Assembly: GCF_021347895.1 (NCBI RefSeq)
Contig: NC_067122.1
Span: 12,637,983 to 12,701,982 of the forward strand
Direction of reading: 5' to 3'
From: Acanthochromis polyacanthus
Lineage: Eukaryota; Chordata; Actinopteri; Pomacentridae
Length of the DNA: 64,000 nt
In this document: piece after piece, positions 10,585 through 21,444 of the stretch
Layout: each line of letters begins with the position of its first letter
Position numbering within the stretch: position 1 is the first letter of the stretch
Notes under the pieces: model-generated
Told to the model about the DNA's origin: nothing
What the model saw: only the letters and a program-made list of their open reading frames with translations
The model's database searches: none
Position numbers and translations under genes: made by a program

Positions 10585-12213
10585 ATGGCCTCTGCCACAC
10601 GTCAAATGACTGAGGAAAATTTTCTTTGTTCCATCTGTCTGAGCATGTTCACTAAACCCGTGTCCATTCCCTGTGGCCACAACTTCTGTCTTCAGTGTAT
10701 CACAGACTACTGGAGCACTCTTGATACTGTATTCCAATGTCCACTTTGCAATGAGAAGTTTTACAACAAACCAATGCTTCGAGTTAACGCTTTCATTGCT
10801 GAGATGGCAGCACAGTTCAAGACCTCTCCATCTCATAGTGACTCTGACCAAGCAGAAAATGAAGATGTGCTCTGCGCTCTCTGCACAGGGACAAATAAGC
10901 TCCCAGCCCTCAAGTCCTGCTTGGTGTGCCTCATGTCCTTCTGTCAAACACATCTCCATCGTCATATAAATGTTGCAGCCTTGAAGAAACACAAGCTGAT
11001 CGACCCAGTTGCAAACCTGGAGAGCAGGATGTGCAAGAAACACGATGAACCTCTGGAGCTCTTTTGCAAGGAGGATCAAATGTTTCTGTGTAAATCCTGT
11101 AAAGACAGTGATCATAAAACACATAAGATAGTGACTCTAGAGGAGGAGGCTCAAACGAGGAAAACCGAGCTGGGATTAGAAAAAAAAGACACGAATCAGC
11201 TGATCCAGGAGCGTCAGAAGAAGATTCTCGAAATTCGACACTCGGTGGAGGCAAGCAGAAATACTGCAAGTAAAGCACTGTCATGCAGCAGGCATGTGAT
11301 GACTGCTGTGGTGGACTACATGAAGAGAAGCCAAGCTGAACTGACTGAGGTAATTGAGACGAGGCAGAAAAAAAATGAAACGGAAGCAGAAGACCTCATT
11401 AAGGAACTGGAGGGAGAAATTATGCAAATAAAGCAGAAAGATCTGCAGCTTAATGATGTTTTACTCACCAATGACTCCTTTAAATTCCTTGAGAATTTCC
11501 TTTCTCTTACCATCATTTCGCCCGAGGTGAAGGACTGGTCTGATGTGATTCCCAGCAGTGAGCAATTTCCAACTGAGGCCGCCTTGGACCAACTGGAGGC
11601 AACAATCACAAGAGAAATAACCATGCTGTGTGATCCCAACTTTAAACAGATGCAGCGGCATGCTGTAGATGTGACCCTGGATCCTGACACAGCAAACCCC
11701 AGTCTCAACATTTCTGAAGATGGGAAGCAAGTCACACATGTCAACCAAAAGAGGTCCGTCCCGAACAAACCAGAGAGGTTTGATGAAGTCCTTAACGTCC
11801 TGGCCAAGGAAGGCTTCTCCTCAGGAAAATGTTACTATGAGGTCCAGGTAAAAGAAAAAACACAGTGGGATCTAGGTGTTGCACACGAGTCCATTAACAG
11901 GAAGGGTGATATAAGGCTGAGCCCGAAGAACGGATACTGGACTATCAGGCTGAGAAAAGGAAACGAGCTCACAGCCAACACAGGCCCTGCCATTAACCTC
12001 GAAAGGAGGGAGATGCTTCAAAAGATCGGGGTGTTTGTGGATTATGAGGAGGGTCAGGTGTGCTTTTATGATGTGGATGCCAGAGCCAGAATCTTCTCCT
12101 TCACTGGATGTCACTTCAATGAGAAGCTCTTCCCGTTCTTCAGCCCCTGTGCTAATGATGGAGGTAAAAATGCAGCTCCCTTGATCATCACTCCTGTCAA
12201 ACACACCAGCTGA
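10585..12213 (+). CDS. TRIM-family E3 ubiquitin ligase (bloodthirsty/TRIM39-like), single coding exon
   Basis: The 542-residue protein has the full TRIM layout. The RING finger is C3HC4, with C15, C18, C30, H32, C35, C38, C52 and C55. A B-box 1-like finger follows (C97, C100, C112, C115, C120, H123), then a B-box 2 (C150, H153, C161, D164, C169, C172, H177, H180). A charged coiled coil spans about 185-290, PRY about 361-412 and SPRY about 413-538 (TQWDLGVA, GYWTIRLRKGN, GVFVDYEEG). This is the normal family length with no frameshift. RING-TRIM proteins transfer ubiquitin, dimerise by the coiled coil and bind targets with PRY-SPRY; they are usually cytosolic, and many teleost members act in antiviral immunity. 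The SPRY wording resembles the teleost btr/TRIM39-like group, so mammalian one-to-one orthology is unlikely. I chose the ATG at 10585 (GACATGG context) because the frame upstream opens only from a TTG lying in the apparent splice acceptor. The target is unknown. Certain as a TRIM, less so as to subfamily. Confidence 0.95.
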   Translation: MASATRQMTEENFLCSICLSMFTKPVSIPCGHNFCLQCITDYWSTLDTVFQCPLCNEKFYNKPMLRVNAFIAEMAAQFKTSPSHSDSDQAENEDVLCALCTGTNKLPALKSCLVCLMSFCQTHLHRHINVAALKKHKLIDPVANLESRMCKKHDEPLELFCKEDQMFLCKSCKDSDHKTHKIVTLEEEAQTRKTELGLEKKDTNQLIQERQKKILEIRHSVEASRNTASKALSCSRHVMTAVVDYMKRSQAELTEVIETRQKKNETEAEDLIKELEGEIMQIKQKDLQLNDVLLTNDSFKFLENFLSLTIISPEVKDWSDVIPSSEQFPTEAALDQLEATITREITMLCDPNFKQMQRHAVDVTLDPDTANPSLNISEDGKQVTHVNQKRSVPNKPERFDEVLNVLAKEGFSSGKCYYEVQVKEKTQWDLGVAHESINRKGDIRLSPKNGYWTIRLRKGNELTANTGPAINLERREMLQKIGVFVDYEEGQVCFYDVDARARIFSFTGCHFNEKLFPFFSPCANDGGKNAAPLIITPVKHTS

Positions 12214-12285
12214 GAGTTCTGAGAGTTTGTGAAAGACATGGGGGGGAGAGAGCTGGTGAGAATCCCCATGCAGCCACCAGGACTT

Positions 12286-12302
12286 CACACACACACACAC
12301 AC
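12286..12302. repeat. Short CA microsatellite in the TRIM 3' UTR
   Basis: About eight CA units lie 73 bp after the TRIM stop codon, probably inside its 3' UTR. Confidence 0.9.
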
Positions 12303-12529
12303 CACTGTAGGATTATGATACAGCTATATATTTCCATGGTTTGAAAAAGATTTGTAAGAGCTGGCCATTAATTTTAATGCTTGCTACAAAGCTGCTTTTG
12401 CCTGCCAGTGTGGCCATAGCTGCTGTATTCACAAATACTCCAAGGCATTTGTTTATTGTAGCTTGGACTTTTGTGATACGAAGACTGTATACTTATGGTG
12501 TGATGGATGGCCTTGATTGTTCTAGCAGG

Positions 12530-12535
12530 ATTAAA
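12530..12535 (+). terminator. Candidate poly(A) signal of the TRIM gene
   Basis: ATTAAA, the commonest variant poly(A) hexamer, lies 317 bp after the TRIM stop codon and would give a short 3' UTR that includes the CA microsatellite at 12286. No better hexamer was noticed closer to the stop. Confidence 0.35.
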
Positions 12536-12539
12536 TAGC

Positions 12540-14414
12540 TATTACTGTTTTCAGCAAAGACTCGCTTAATCAGCACACAGGTATAGTGACTGAATAACAG
12601 CATCATGAATCTATTAAAATACACTGAAGGAGTCCTATTCTTCTAATGTAGCTGCAGATAAGAATTATTTTCTCCACAAATTAATTTTATTTAATTAAAA
12701 GGGAAATTGCTGAAAGGATCTGTCACAAAATTGGAGCCTGACTGGCACATAATGCCACGTCCTCTAATTAAAATTAGACAAACTTGCTAGGTGCAGGCTT
12801 TCTACGTTCAAATGCTGCAAATCTGTTACAGAGAGAATTAAGCAAACATTTATTAGCACAGTCAATTAGGGTCTTAGTGTTTTCTTTTTTCTTTGTTTAG
12901 AGTTTTATTTCTTTTAGTGATGATGCTAGTCTATCGAGTATGTGTCTTCTGTATTAGCTTGTATAATTTAATTCTTTAATTTAGACATTAAATGTCTGAT
13001 GAGATATGGGAGACAGATGGAAAGAGTTCATCAAAACTTTAATTATTAAAATGCCAGAGCTGTGACACTGGGCAGGAGGAAACCCTTGTACTGTCAGTAT
13101 TAATTGATGACTATCAATTAAAAAAATATATGTTATTTTTCCTTTAGGTTTTAAACATTTTGTATTATTTACATGAAAATTCTCAAGTGTTTTTGGGACT
13201 AAAACTATGATAGAAAGTTAATCCACAGCTAATTTTTAAAGCTATATTTGGGGTTATTATATTTTATTTTCAGACTGTTAGTTGAATGAAAAAGTAATTA
13301 TTAAAAATGTCACTCAGAAACTGGATTCGCATTTTCTCTCTTATCTGACTTGTTTTTTGAATGAATGAATGTGCTGTATGTGTGTTGGATAGACAGAAAA
13401 TTGAGGTGAAAAGTAAACAGAGTGGCAAAAAATAAGGTGCACACAGTGGTATGTGTATTTATCTTAATTTCTTCATCAGGTCACACCTTCGAAAAACATT
13501 CAAAGCAAACTGAGAGATCCTGCCAACAGATAGTGAATGCACTGAATGCCGAATTACTTCAATATGCAATTAAAGCGCATCTGTCACTTTGCAAAATATA
13601 AACACAAATTAGAGACTCTCTTGACAGCCTGAGATTCCCACAACATGCACTTAGCAGTTTTGTAGCCACCAATTGGAAAATAATCTATCAAGATTCTCCC
13701 CCAGTGTGATTTAAAAGACAAAACTAATGTTAACTTTGCCTGTCATGAGCAGGGGAATGAGATTTTAATAATGCGACATAGACATTTATATGCCATGACT
13801 TAAATGGCAGCATGTTATTTCCAAACAATAAATATGGTGTTGCATGAGCAGAAAAGTTGGATTAATGTCAGTTTGGTTTTTCAGCTAATGGAGAATATAT
13901 TTCCTAAAGAAGAATGGGCTTTACTAATGCTGTAAAAAAAAAAAAAAAAAAAAAAAATCTGAAATGCATTAGTATCAAAAGTACTTTGTGTGACAGAACA
14001 CTTTTTCTCTGTATTGTCTATTTTATTGTAGTTTCATCTATGAACAATGCATCATATTTTACAAACAGGTGACATGTTTTGTATAGAAAATCTTTAAGAC
14101 ATCTGTGAAAAAGAAGAGGAGTATAAACTAAGACACTCAAGTAGCATATAATTGTATTTAAGAATAGTATTTGCGCAAAGATACATAGTTATATTCCACC
14201 ACTATATGGTCGTAAGGGCCACCAATAAAATCAGGTACAAGAAATTGTACCAAAAACAGGGAAAAAAAATAAACAAATTAGTTTTATTGGCCCAAATGCA
14301 CATCAGTAAGAGTGCGGCCTGCAACATGGCACCTAAATAAATTCGTCAGAATATAAGTTACTCAAATAATATAATTTTTAAATCTTATCTAAATGTTTAC
14401 ACTCTTTTTTCATG
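12540..14414. other. AT-rich intergenic DNA with a homeodomain-site cluster
   Basis: No gene is recognised. Around 12660-12790 there is a dense set of TAATTA/ATTAAA words (TTAATTTTATTTAATTAAAA and TCTAATTAAAATTAGAC). A run of 24 A lies at 13934-13957. The rest is featureless. Confidence 0.4.
13934..13957. repeat. Poly(A) run
   Basis: Twenty-four consecutive A residues, preceded by TGT. It could be a retroposon tail, but no element was recognised on either side. Confidence 0.9.
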
Positions 14415-14656
14415 TTCTCAATCAGGGATGTCAAGCATACGGCCCATGGGATGACTTTGCAAAGTGTAAAAATGACAGAAACGACATTAACTGCAATTTT
14501 TCCATAAAACTAACTGCAATTTTAAATTAGTCCACGTTACTGCCACAACATTTATGTATTTTTTGTGTATAAATTTTACACATTTCCAAGGCAGGAGGGC
14601 AACTTAACCTTTTTCCTTAATAGGTTCCTTTTAGTTTGTATGGTGTGTTAGTTCAG

Positions 14657-16132
14657 TTCAATTCAATTCAATTCAGTTTTATTTCTATAGCGTCAATTAC
14701 AGTCAAATCGTCTCAAGACGCTTTACAGAACCCATATGCCTGACCCCCAGAGCAAGCCCAAAGGCGACAGTGGCAAGAAAAACACCCTTTTAACAGGGAA
14801 AAAACCTCGAGCAGAACCCGGCTCTATATAGGGGGGACCCATCTGCCTGCTGGCCGGGCGGGTTGAGAAGGACAGAAGAGGGCAAGGGGGAGGGATGGGA
14901 GAAGAGGGAGGGGTGGGAAAGCAAGGAAAACACAACACACATTTGGATACATGTATGACAAGATATGTGACACAAAAAAGTATAAGCTAACATTGAAAAC
15001 TGACTCATAGTTTACTCTTATGATGTACGGCTCTGATATTAAACATACTCCATATATAGCTAGCAGTAAAATTCAAACAGTATAAGTTAGCATAACAAGT
15101 ATGGTGAAGGCGATGCAGAGTTGACTGGTGGAAAAAGGGGAGTTGGAAGCAGAGGGCTGGAGGAAGGTCAGCAGCAGCATCCCACAGTGGACATGGTGGA
15201 GACTGGACCAGCTGGTGGAACATCAACCGCAGATCTGAAGCATCCAGCTCTGGGACCAGGGACACTCGGAGAAATAGCACAGGGGGAAACAGAGTGAATG
15301 TACTGCAATAACGGTATACATATTAAATGTAAAGGTAGATAGAGAAGGGCTCAGTGCGTCAAGAGAAGTCCCCCAGCAGCCTAGGCCTATAGCAGCATGA
15401 CTAGGGGCAGAACGAAGGGACGTCCAAGAGGGAGTCAGCTGTGCAAATGAAGACACAAGCCGAACCTCTGTGGGTCACCCAGTCAGCCCTAACTATAAGA
15501 TTTATCAAAAAGGAACGTTTTAAGCCTGGTCTTAAAAATAGAGAGGGTATCTGCCTCCCGAACCCAAACTGGGAGCAGGTTCCACAGGAGAGGCGCCTGA
15601 TAACTGAAGGCTCTGCCTCCCATTCTACTTTTAGAAATTCTAGGAACAACAAGTGAGCCTGCAGTTTGAGAGCGAAGAGTTCTACTAGGGTAATATGGTA
15701 CTATCAGATCTTTAAGATATGATGGAGATTGGTTATTAAGGGCTTTATATGTCAGAAAAAGGATTTTAAATTCTATTCTGGATTTAACAGGAAGCCAGTG
15801 AAGAGAAGCAAGTAAAGGGGAAATATGATCTCTTTTGCTAACTCCTGTCAGTACTCTCACAGCAGCGTTTTGGATCAACTGTAGATGTTTGAGAGAGCTA
15901 TTTGGACAACCTGATAATAAGGAATTGCAATAGTCAAGCCTGGAAGTAACAAAAGCATGAACTAATTTTTCTGCATCACTCTGAGACAGAATGTTCCTGA
16001 TTTTTACAGTATTACGCAGGTGAAAAAAGGAAGTCCTACAGACTTGCTTTATGTGTGAGTTAAAGGACATGTCCTGGTCAAAAATAACTCCAAGATTCCT
16101 CACAGTAGTACTGGAGGCCAACGTGGCCAACG
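14657..16132 (-). mobile_element. 5'-truncated L2-type LINE inside the hAT element
   Basis: Read on the minus strand, it has the end of the reverse transcriptase frame, then a long 3' UTR with AAACCCGGTT-region landmarks (CTCGAGGTTTTTTCCC, GCCACTGTCGCC), then AAAGCGTCTTGAGACGATTT and a tail of ATTGA units ending at about 14657. The flanks TTAGTTCAG (14648-14656) and TGAGTTCAG (16133-16141) match at 8 of 9 bases and look like its target duplication. It interrupts the hAT repeat, so it is the younger of the two. Confidence 0.85.
15489..16130 (-). pseudogene. C-terminal fragment of L2 reverse transcriptase
   Basis: About 213 residues remain open. They carry the end of an L2/CR1-group reverse transcriptase: RNLGVIFD, then SRLDYCNSLLSGCP, AAVRVLTGVSKRDHISP, LHWLPVKSRIEFKILFLTYKAL and a LWNLLPVWVR block near the end. 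The endonuclease and the catalytic YADD core are missing because the LINE is 5'-truncated. There is no start ATG at the 5' limit; the frame opens at a TTG at the truncation edge. The frame is free of stops, so the copy is not very old, but it cannot encode an active enzyme. Confidence 0.85.
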
Positions 16133-16646
16133 TGAGTTCAGGTGGTCAAGGTTACTACAAATAAGTGGAAATTAATGTAAATTTAAAGTCATTTTAAGAT
16201 CTTGGCAAAATGCTTTGATCAAAGTAAAATACTGTATCATTCAGTTCCAGATAACTGTCATTAAAGGTGCTGTGCCTTTCTAGACACACTGTGGTCTGTA
16301 AGTTGTAATGCACATGTGCAAATGATAAACTGAGGCATAATACTGTTGACATTCCACTTATTTTTCTTAAGAAATTACAGTTTGTTCATAATATTTAGCA
16401 AAAAAAATCGTTCATTGTATGTGAACATTTTCAGATTTTTTTTTGCACTGAAACAAAGTGAAAATTTTGAAATCGTCTTGAAATATAGGTTATTCTATGG
16501 TATTACTGGTCTGGCCTACCTGAGATTAAAAAAGGCTACATGTGGCCCCTGAACTGCAATGAGTTTGACACCACGATTCTAAATGATTAGAAAATGTTTG
16601 TAGAAAACACAAAGAAAAGCCTCAGTCACCTGTGTTTTCTTACATA

Positions 16647-17016
16647 CACTACCATAGAAAAGTTTGGGGTTACTCAGGTAATTTAATTTTTTCCATGAAA
16701 ACTCACCTTTATTCATGCGCTAACATCACACACAAAAGGGTTTTCTAAATCATCAAGTAGTCTTTCAACACCATTAGCTAACACAATGCAGCATTAGAAC
16801 ACAGGAGTGATGGTTGCTGGAAATAGGCTCCTGTACCCCTATGTAGATATTCCATTAAAAATCAGCCGCTTCCAGCTAGAATACTCGTTTATCACAGTAA
16901 CAATATCTAGACTTTATTTCTGATTAATTTAATGTAATATTCATTGAAGAAAAAAAAACTTAAAAAAAAAAAGGACATTTCTAAGTGACCCCACACTTTT
17001 CAACATGGTGGTAGTG
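16647..17016. mobile_element. Tc1/mariner-type MITE, copy 2
   Basis: The left end CACTACCATAGAAAAGTTTG and the right end CACACTTTTCAACATGGTGG then TAGTG are inverted repeats. TA flanks lie at 16645-16646 and 17017-17018. The interior matches the 1514 copy along its whole length, with small indels in A-rich runs. No transposase is encoded. It lies only about 60 bp from the hAT element. Confidence 0.85.
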
Positions 17017-17018
17017 TA

Positions 17019-20000
17019 CATTGGCCAGCCACACCAATAAAAGCACAGACAAGTCCAGAGAATGACATTGTTCATGTCATTAAATTACAGGTTCATTGCT
17101 TTAGACTGCATTATCTTTTTTTGAATATGTTTTATTCTCTACACGGTATGGCATATTCAATTATAAAAGATGCTTGATCCTGTTTTCATCAAAGACAGTC
17201 TTCTGTGAGGTGTCTGCCAGGCAACATTTTAAAATGAAAAGCATCATCCCAGAGTAACACTGCCAATGCAATAAGTCAGATGTCGCTTGTCAAGCTAACC
17301 AAGAACACATATTTACCTGCTATTGATTTACTCAGCGAGTAAAATCGTGGTCTTTAAACAAAGCAGCAGCTTTTCAACTGCTCATTCTGTTCCCTTGCTT
17401 TTATTTAACCACATCACAAGTGCAGAGAGAAGGCCATCCTGGATGACTGTGAAATGCTGATACCAACAGAAAAAGGACAATTCGAGCAGTTTGTACGAGG
17501 CCCCGGGGCAGTCTTTGTGATGCATTGTTTGAAAAGAGACGCTGGTGAGGAGAGGAGTGAATAATGAAAAGCTACATGTCTGTGGTCTTTTCATTAATTA
17601 CTTTCCAGCTAATAAACACTGTAGTTGGCTTTATTAGTACCCCTGGCAACTACAATAATACAGAATATTTTCACAATTGGGTTTCCATTCAGCTGCATAT
17701 AATCTTTACTGCTATTGTAAAATTTAATACCTGCTGTCTGTTAATCAATAACTATTGGGTTGGAGTGTCTGGAATCGAAGTGAGGCCCTGACATATGCAC
17801 AGAGGCTGAAATGTAATTAGGACATGTAGCTGATATTTTATGATATGTTGCCTGATGCATTTTCTAGACATGCTCTAGGGATGTCATTTGGTCAGTCAGT
17901 TCACTCCTTTGGCCCAAACTGAAATATCTCAACAAAATACTTCAAGCATTGCCATGCCATTTGATTCAGATATCCATGTTTCCAGGGGGATAAACTGTGC
18001 AGACTGTTGATCCTCTCTCTTTTCCTTTAGCACCATCATGAGCGGTGCTTTAGCCAAAAATCTGAGCCTTGTACATCTGCAGCCTCAGTGGACCCACCTT
18101 CCTCTTCCATCCCCTGTCACACCATTACAAATAGCTGCACCTTTTGTCAGCTGTTGAACTAATTAGAAATGAAGTGGTAATGCATATAACAATATAAACA
18201 TTCAAGGAAATTCACAGAGACACACAAAATACAAGTACACAGAGAGCAGAGACATCTGGATAGATGTGTGTGTCTTTACCGATACATAGAATTTAATAGA
18301 GCGCTAATAATGATTTATAGACTTAACACTCACATGCATGATAGATTTTCTTTTCTTTATAGTTTGATAAACTGGTTCCACAGTCATTCTGATGCTGGCC
18401 TCACTGTGTTGAAGTTCGTTAGATTATAAATACACCCCGAGTACACGGCCATAGGTCATTATATCGCCTTAATGAATGTCAGTGTATGAAAAGTAGTACA
18501 GTACAGTTGCATACGTGTGTGTGCCTGTGTGTGCGCTTCTGCAGGGGCACATGCCATTTGTCCAACAGTATGTGTATCTAATGAAGTGCCAAATGTAATG
18601 AGATAAATCTCTCCATTAGGGTCCCTTAACAAGGCTAAATCCACATTGCTGTTAATGAGTCAGTGCTCCATCAGTCCTCCTCAGAGAGTTGGAGGACCTG
18701 ACTAAGGCTGGAGACGACCCGGAGCTAGGAGCAATCAAAGCCTCTAAGCCAGCAAATGCAAAGCTCCAGCTGTTGTGCTGCAAACGTGCATCAGTTAGCT
18801 GTCTGTCCTTCTGAGGATGACTTCAAGTTAGCAAGCAGCAACAGCTTACAGAGACTGGAGTCGTAGCCAACACAGGAATACACTAATCATCTGTAATCAC
18901 AGATCTGCCATTACTGGGCCATCCTCATTAGCCTGATAGAACAATGCTCTGTAGAATTCTGTTGAGCCATGATTACCCTTATAGCTACCACTGTGGCAAA
19001 CGTGCTCTCTTCTCACACACTAAATACTGTGCAACGTGTGACTGATGTAACAGCACAGTGTTGACACAAATATACAAGAAAGTATAAGTATTTTTTTTTA
19101 ACCATGGAACTATTACGTATATAGAAAACAAGTCCATATACATGCATAGCACTAAGTGTTGATGTGTATTGATCTTGCAAGTTGAAAATGGAGGAAAGAG
19201 AAAAGGAAAACAAAAAGAGAATTTAGCTCTAAGAAACCATTAAGGTTTTAGGAACATTTCTATTTTTGTGAATCACCTAAGTTTAACCACAGTAGCACTG
19301 GAAGGGGTACTGACTGAGATAAATAAGCCTTGCTAAAAACAAAGATTGCCACCTACCAGCTTTATACTAATTTTAAAAGACCTGCCAGTCATAAGTACAA
19401 CTATAGGTGCAACAAAGCCTTAATTCAGTTTATACAAACAACTGCAGTGGCATGCAAGTACTTAAATATGCCACTGAAACAACACAACAGCACTTGAACC
19501 ATATTATGATAGTTTTTTCTGATTGTATTTTTATTACTGTTATTACTGTGCACCTGTAAAAAAAAAAAAAAGCCAACTGAGATCTGCTCTACAATTTAGT
19601 TCTCATTTCGATGCTTGCTTTAAAAAAGACAAGAGTGTTGAACAGCTCAAAAGGAAGTACTAGAGGCACAGCAGTCCTTTGAATTAGATCTTAAATTCAG
19701 TATGTTTACATGCTCACAGTGATGATGTCAGACTGTCAGATGCTTAGTCAGTTAAGTTTAGTTTTAGATTATATTAACAGTGTATTAGAACTGTATCTAG
19801 CAACTATTTAACCAATAACCTTGCTTCCAACCTCATAAATTGTATTGTATTATAGTACCCTGTATCAGTACATAAAACACACACACAACATTCACTACAC
19901 AATAGCCGTTTATCAACATTATTTTCATGAAGCACAAAACTGGAACAAAAACAGAGGTATTTGATTGAATGGTTGCACGCAGGCCACATGACATATCACA

Positions 20001-21335
20001 TCATAAAAAGATCAGCTAAATGTGCTTCCCAACATCAAATCTATTTCTCTGGTAATGTTGCGCTTCACAAAATTAGAATTTTTGAGCTCTATTTCCTGAC
20101 ATGTCATTAATACGTTGATTTGAAGTAGACTACTTTGATATTCCAAAAATTACCTTTCATATTATCTGCTTTTATTAGCTTTCCTCAGAACTATGCCAAC
20201 ATGACAGTAGTACACTTAACACAGCATTAATGGCACATTTAAAATCAAAGTGTTCATGACTTTAGCAACTGACAGAGTGAAATACAAAGCGTGAGTGACT
20301 TTGCTCTCTACCTCGAAGATGGAGGAGACAAAACTGTGTGGCTTTTCCAGTGACAGATCAGATTTGTGCTCCACAAAGGCTTTGATCTTAAGGCTTTCTG
20401 ACAGGCTTTAATCTGAGCAGACCACACACGCACAAACACACATATATCCTTTCACTGAAGCCACAATATACAAAACAGACTTGTTCCCAGCTGTCTGTGG
20501 TGTGAGAAAAGTCAGGATGTGTGGATGGTGCTAAAGCAAACACACTACAGTGAATAAATAAAAGAAAACGTTTTTAAAAGAGAAAATAAAATGTGAAGCC
20601 ATGCCAAGCTCATCTGTTTTCTTTTATCCACAAATTGTGGTGAATCACGCTGTACTATAACTCTGAGATTGAGGTTGTTGTCACAAGGTCACTTGTATAA
20701 ATATGCCTGCTGCACCTTTTCTTTGTTAGTTCCCTCGGATTGGTTGCCATGGGTTAAAACCACATCCAATAAATTCACATTTCTAAGAGACACCATAGAA
20801 CGTGGGAAGAAGAGGACATTCAATGACATTTAAATTACAAAGAGAAAAGGGCGAAAACTGAAAGGTAAATAATTGCACTCGTCTCAAATTACCCTTAGCT
20901 GTGTTATCAGCGTATGGCAAAAAGAAAGTTGCACCTGGAATGGAAGGGAGCAGGCTCTAATCTGAAGTGAAGTCCTCCAATGAAGACGAACAGGAGCTGC
21001 AGACACACTGCTATATATTCCACATCACCATTTTGTACAGTGTTGTAAAATTAGTCACAAAATTAAAAACAAATATGACTTTTAAAGTGACTATTTAAAA
21101 AGAGAGGTTATTTACATATAAACATCTGGATGCTTGGTGTAACTCATCCAGGTGTGGAGGAAAGTACTATTTGACTCTTTAGCATTAGTTTTCAAATTAA
21201 AGGGGATAATTGAGTTATGTTGCACTAAATTCTGCTTGTATATTTGTTACAGTTGATGGTGAATCAAATCTCTTATGCTGCAAGTGAGAGGGACAATGGC
21301 ATCTGCTGCTAAAGTATTTATAAAGGGGAAGCTGC
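17019..21335. other. Intergenic DNA, mostly unique
   Basis: No gene is recognised. 17560-17830 is rich in TTAATTA-type words and looks little repeated. Open frames at 18459, 19013 and 19804 are short and without domains. There is a run of A at about 19558-19571. Confidence 0.4.
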
Positions 21336-21369
21336 ATCTAATATATATACACATATCAATATATTAGAT
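21336..21369. repeat. AT-rich inverted repeat
   Basis: ATCTAATATAT (21336-21346) is perfectly complementary to ATATATTAGAT (21359-21369), with 12 bases between. It borders the GATA/GACA microsatellite. Confidence 0.7.
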
Positions 21370-21444
21370 AAATTAGATAGGATAGATGGGATAGATCAGA
21401 TATATAAGACAGACAGACAGGCAGGCAGGCAGGCTGGCAGACAG
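21363..21444. repeat. Compound GATA/GACA/GGCA microsatellite
   Basis: Imperfect TAGA and GATA units pass into CAGA and then GGCA units, ending at ACAGACAGT. The decayed LINE begins directly after it. Confidence 0.75.

Larger units (their letters stand above)
14423..16576. mobile_element. Non-autonomous hAT element, split by an L2 insertion
   Basis: The left end CAGGGATGTCAAGC and the right end, read on the complement as TCGTGGTGTCAAACTC, form decayed terminal inverted repeats (8 of the first 12 bases match). An 8-bp target duplication, the hAT signature, flanks them: TTCTCAAT at 14415-14422 and TTCTAAAT at 16577-16584 (7 of 8). The subterminal GGCCC and TGGCCCCTGAACT words fit the familiar fish family that starts near CAGGGGTGTCAAACTC. 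Without the LINE (14657-16132) it is about 670 bp and has no transposase. Confidence 0.75.

Noticed and set aside
10558..11124. 188-residue open frame on the minus strand across the TRIM gene
   Set aside because: It is the antisense shadow of the RING/B-box region; the sense frame carries all zinc ligands and the family pattern.
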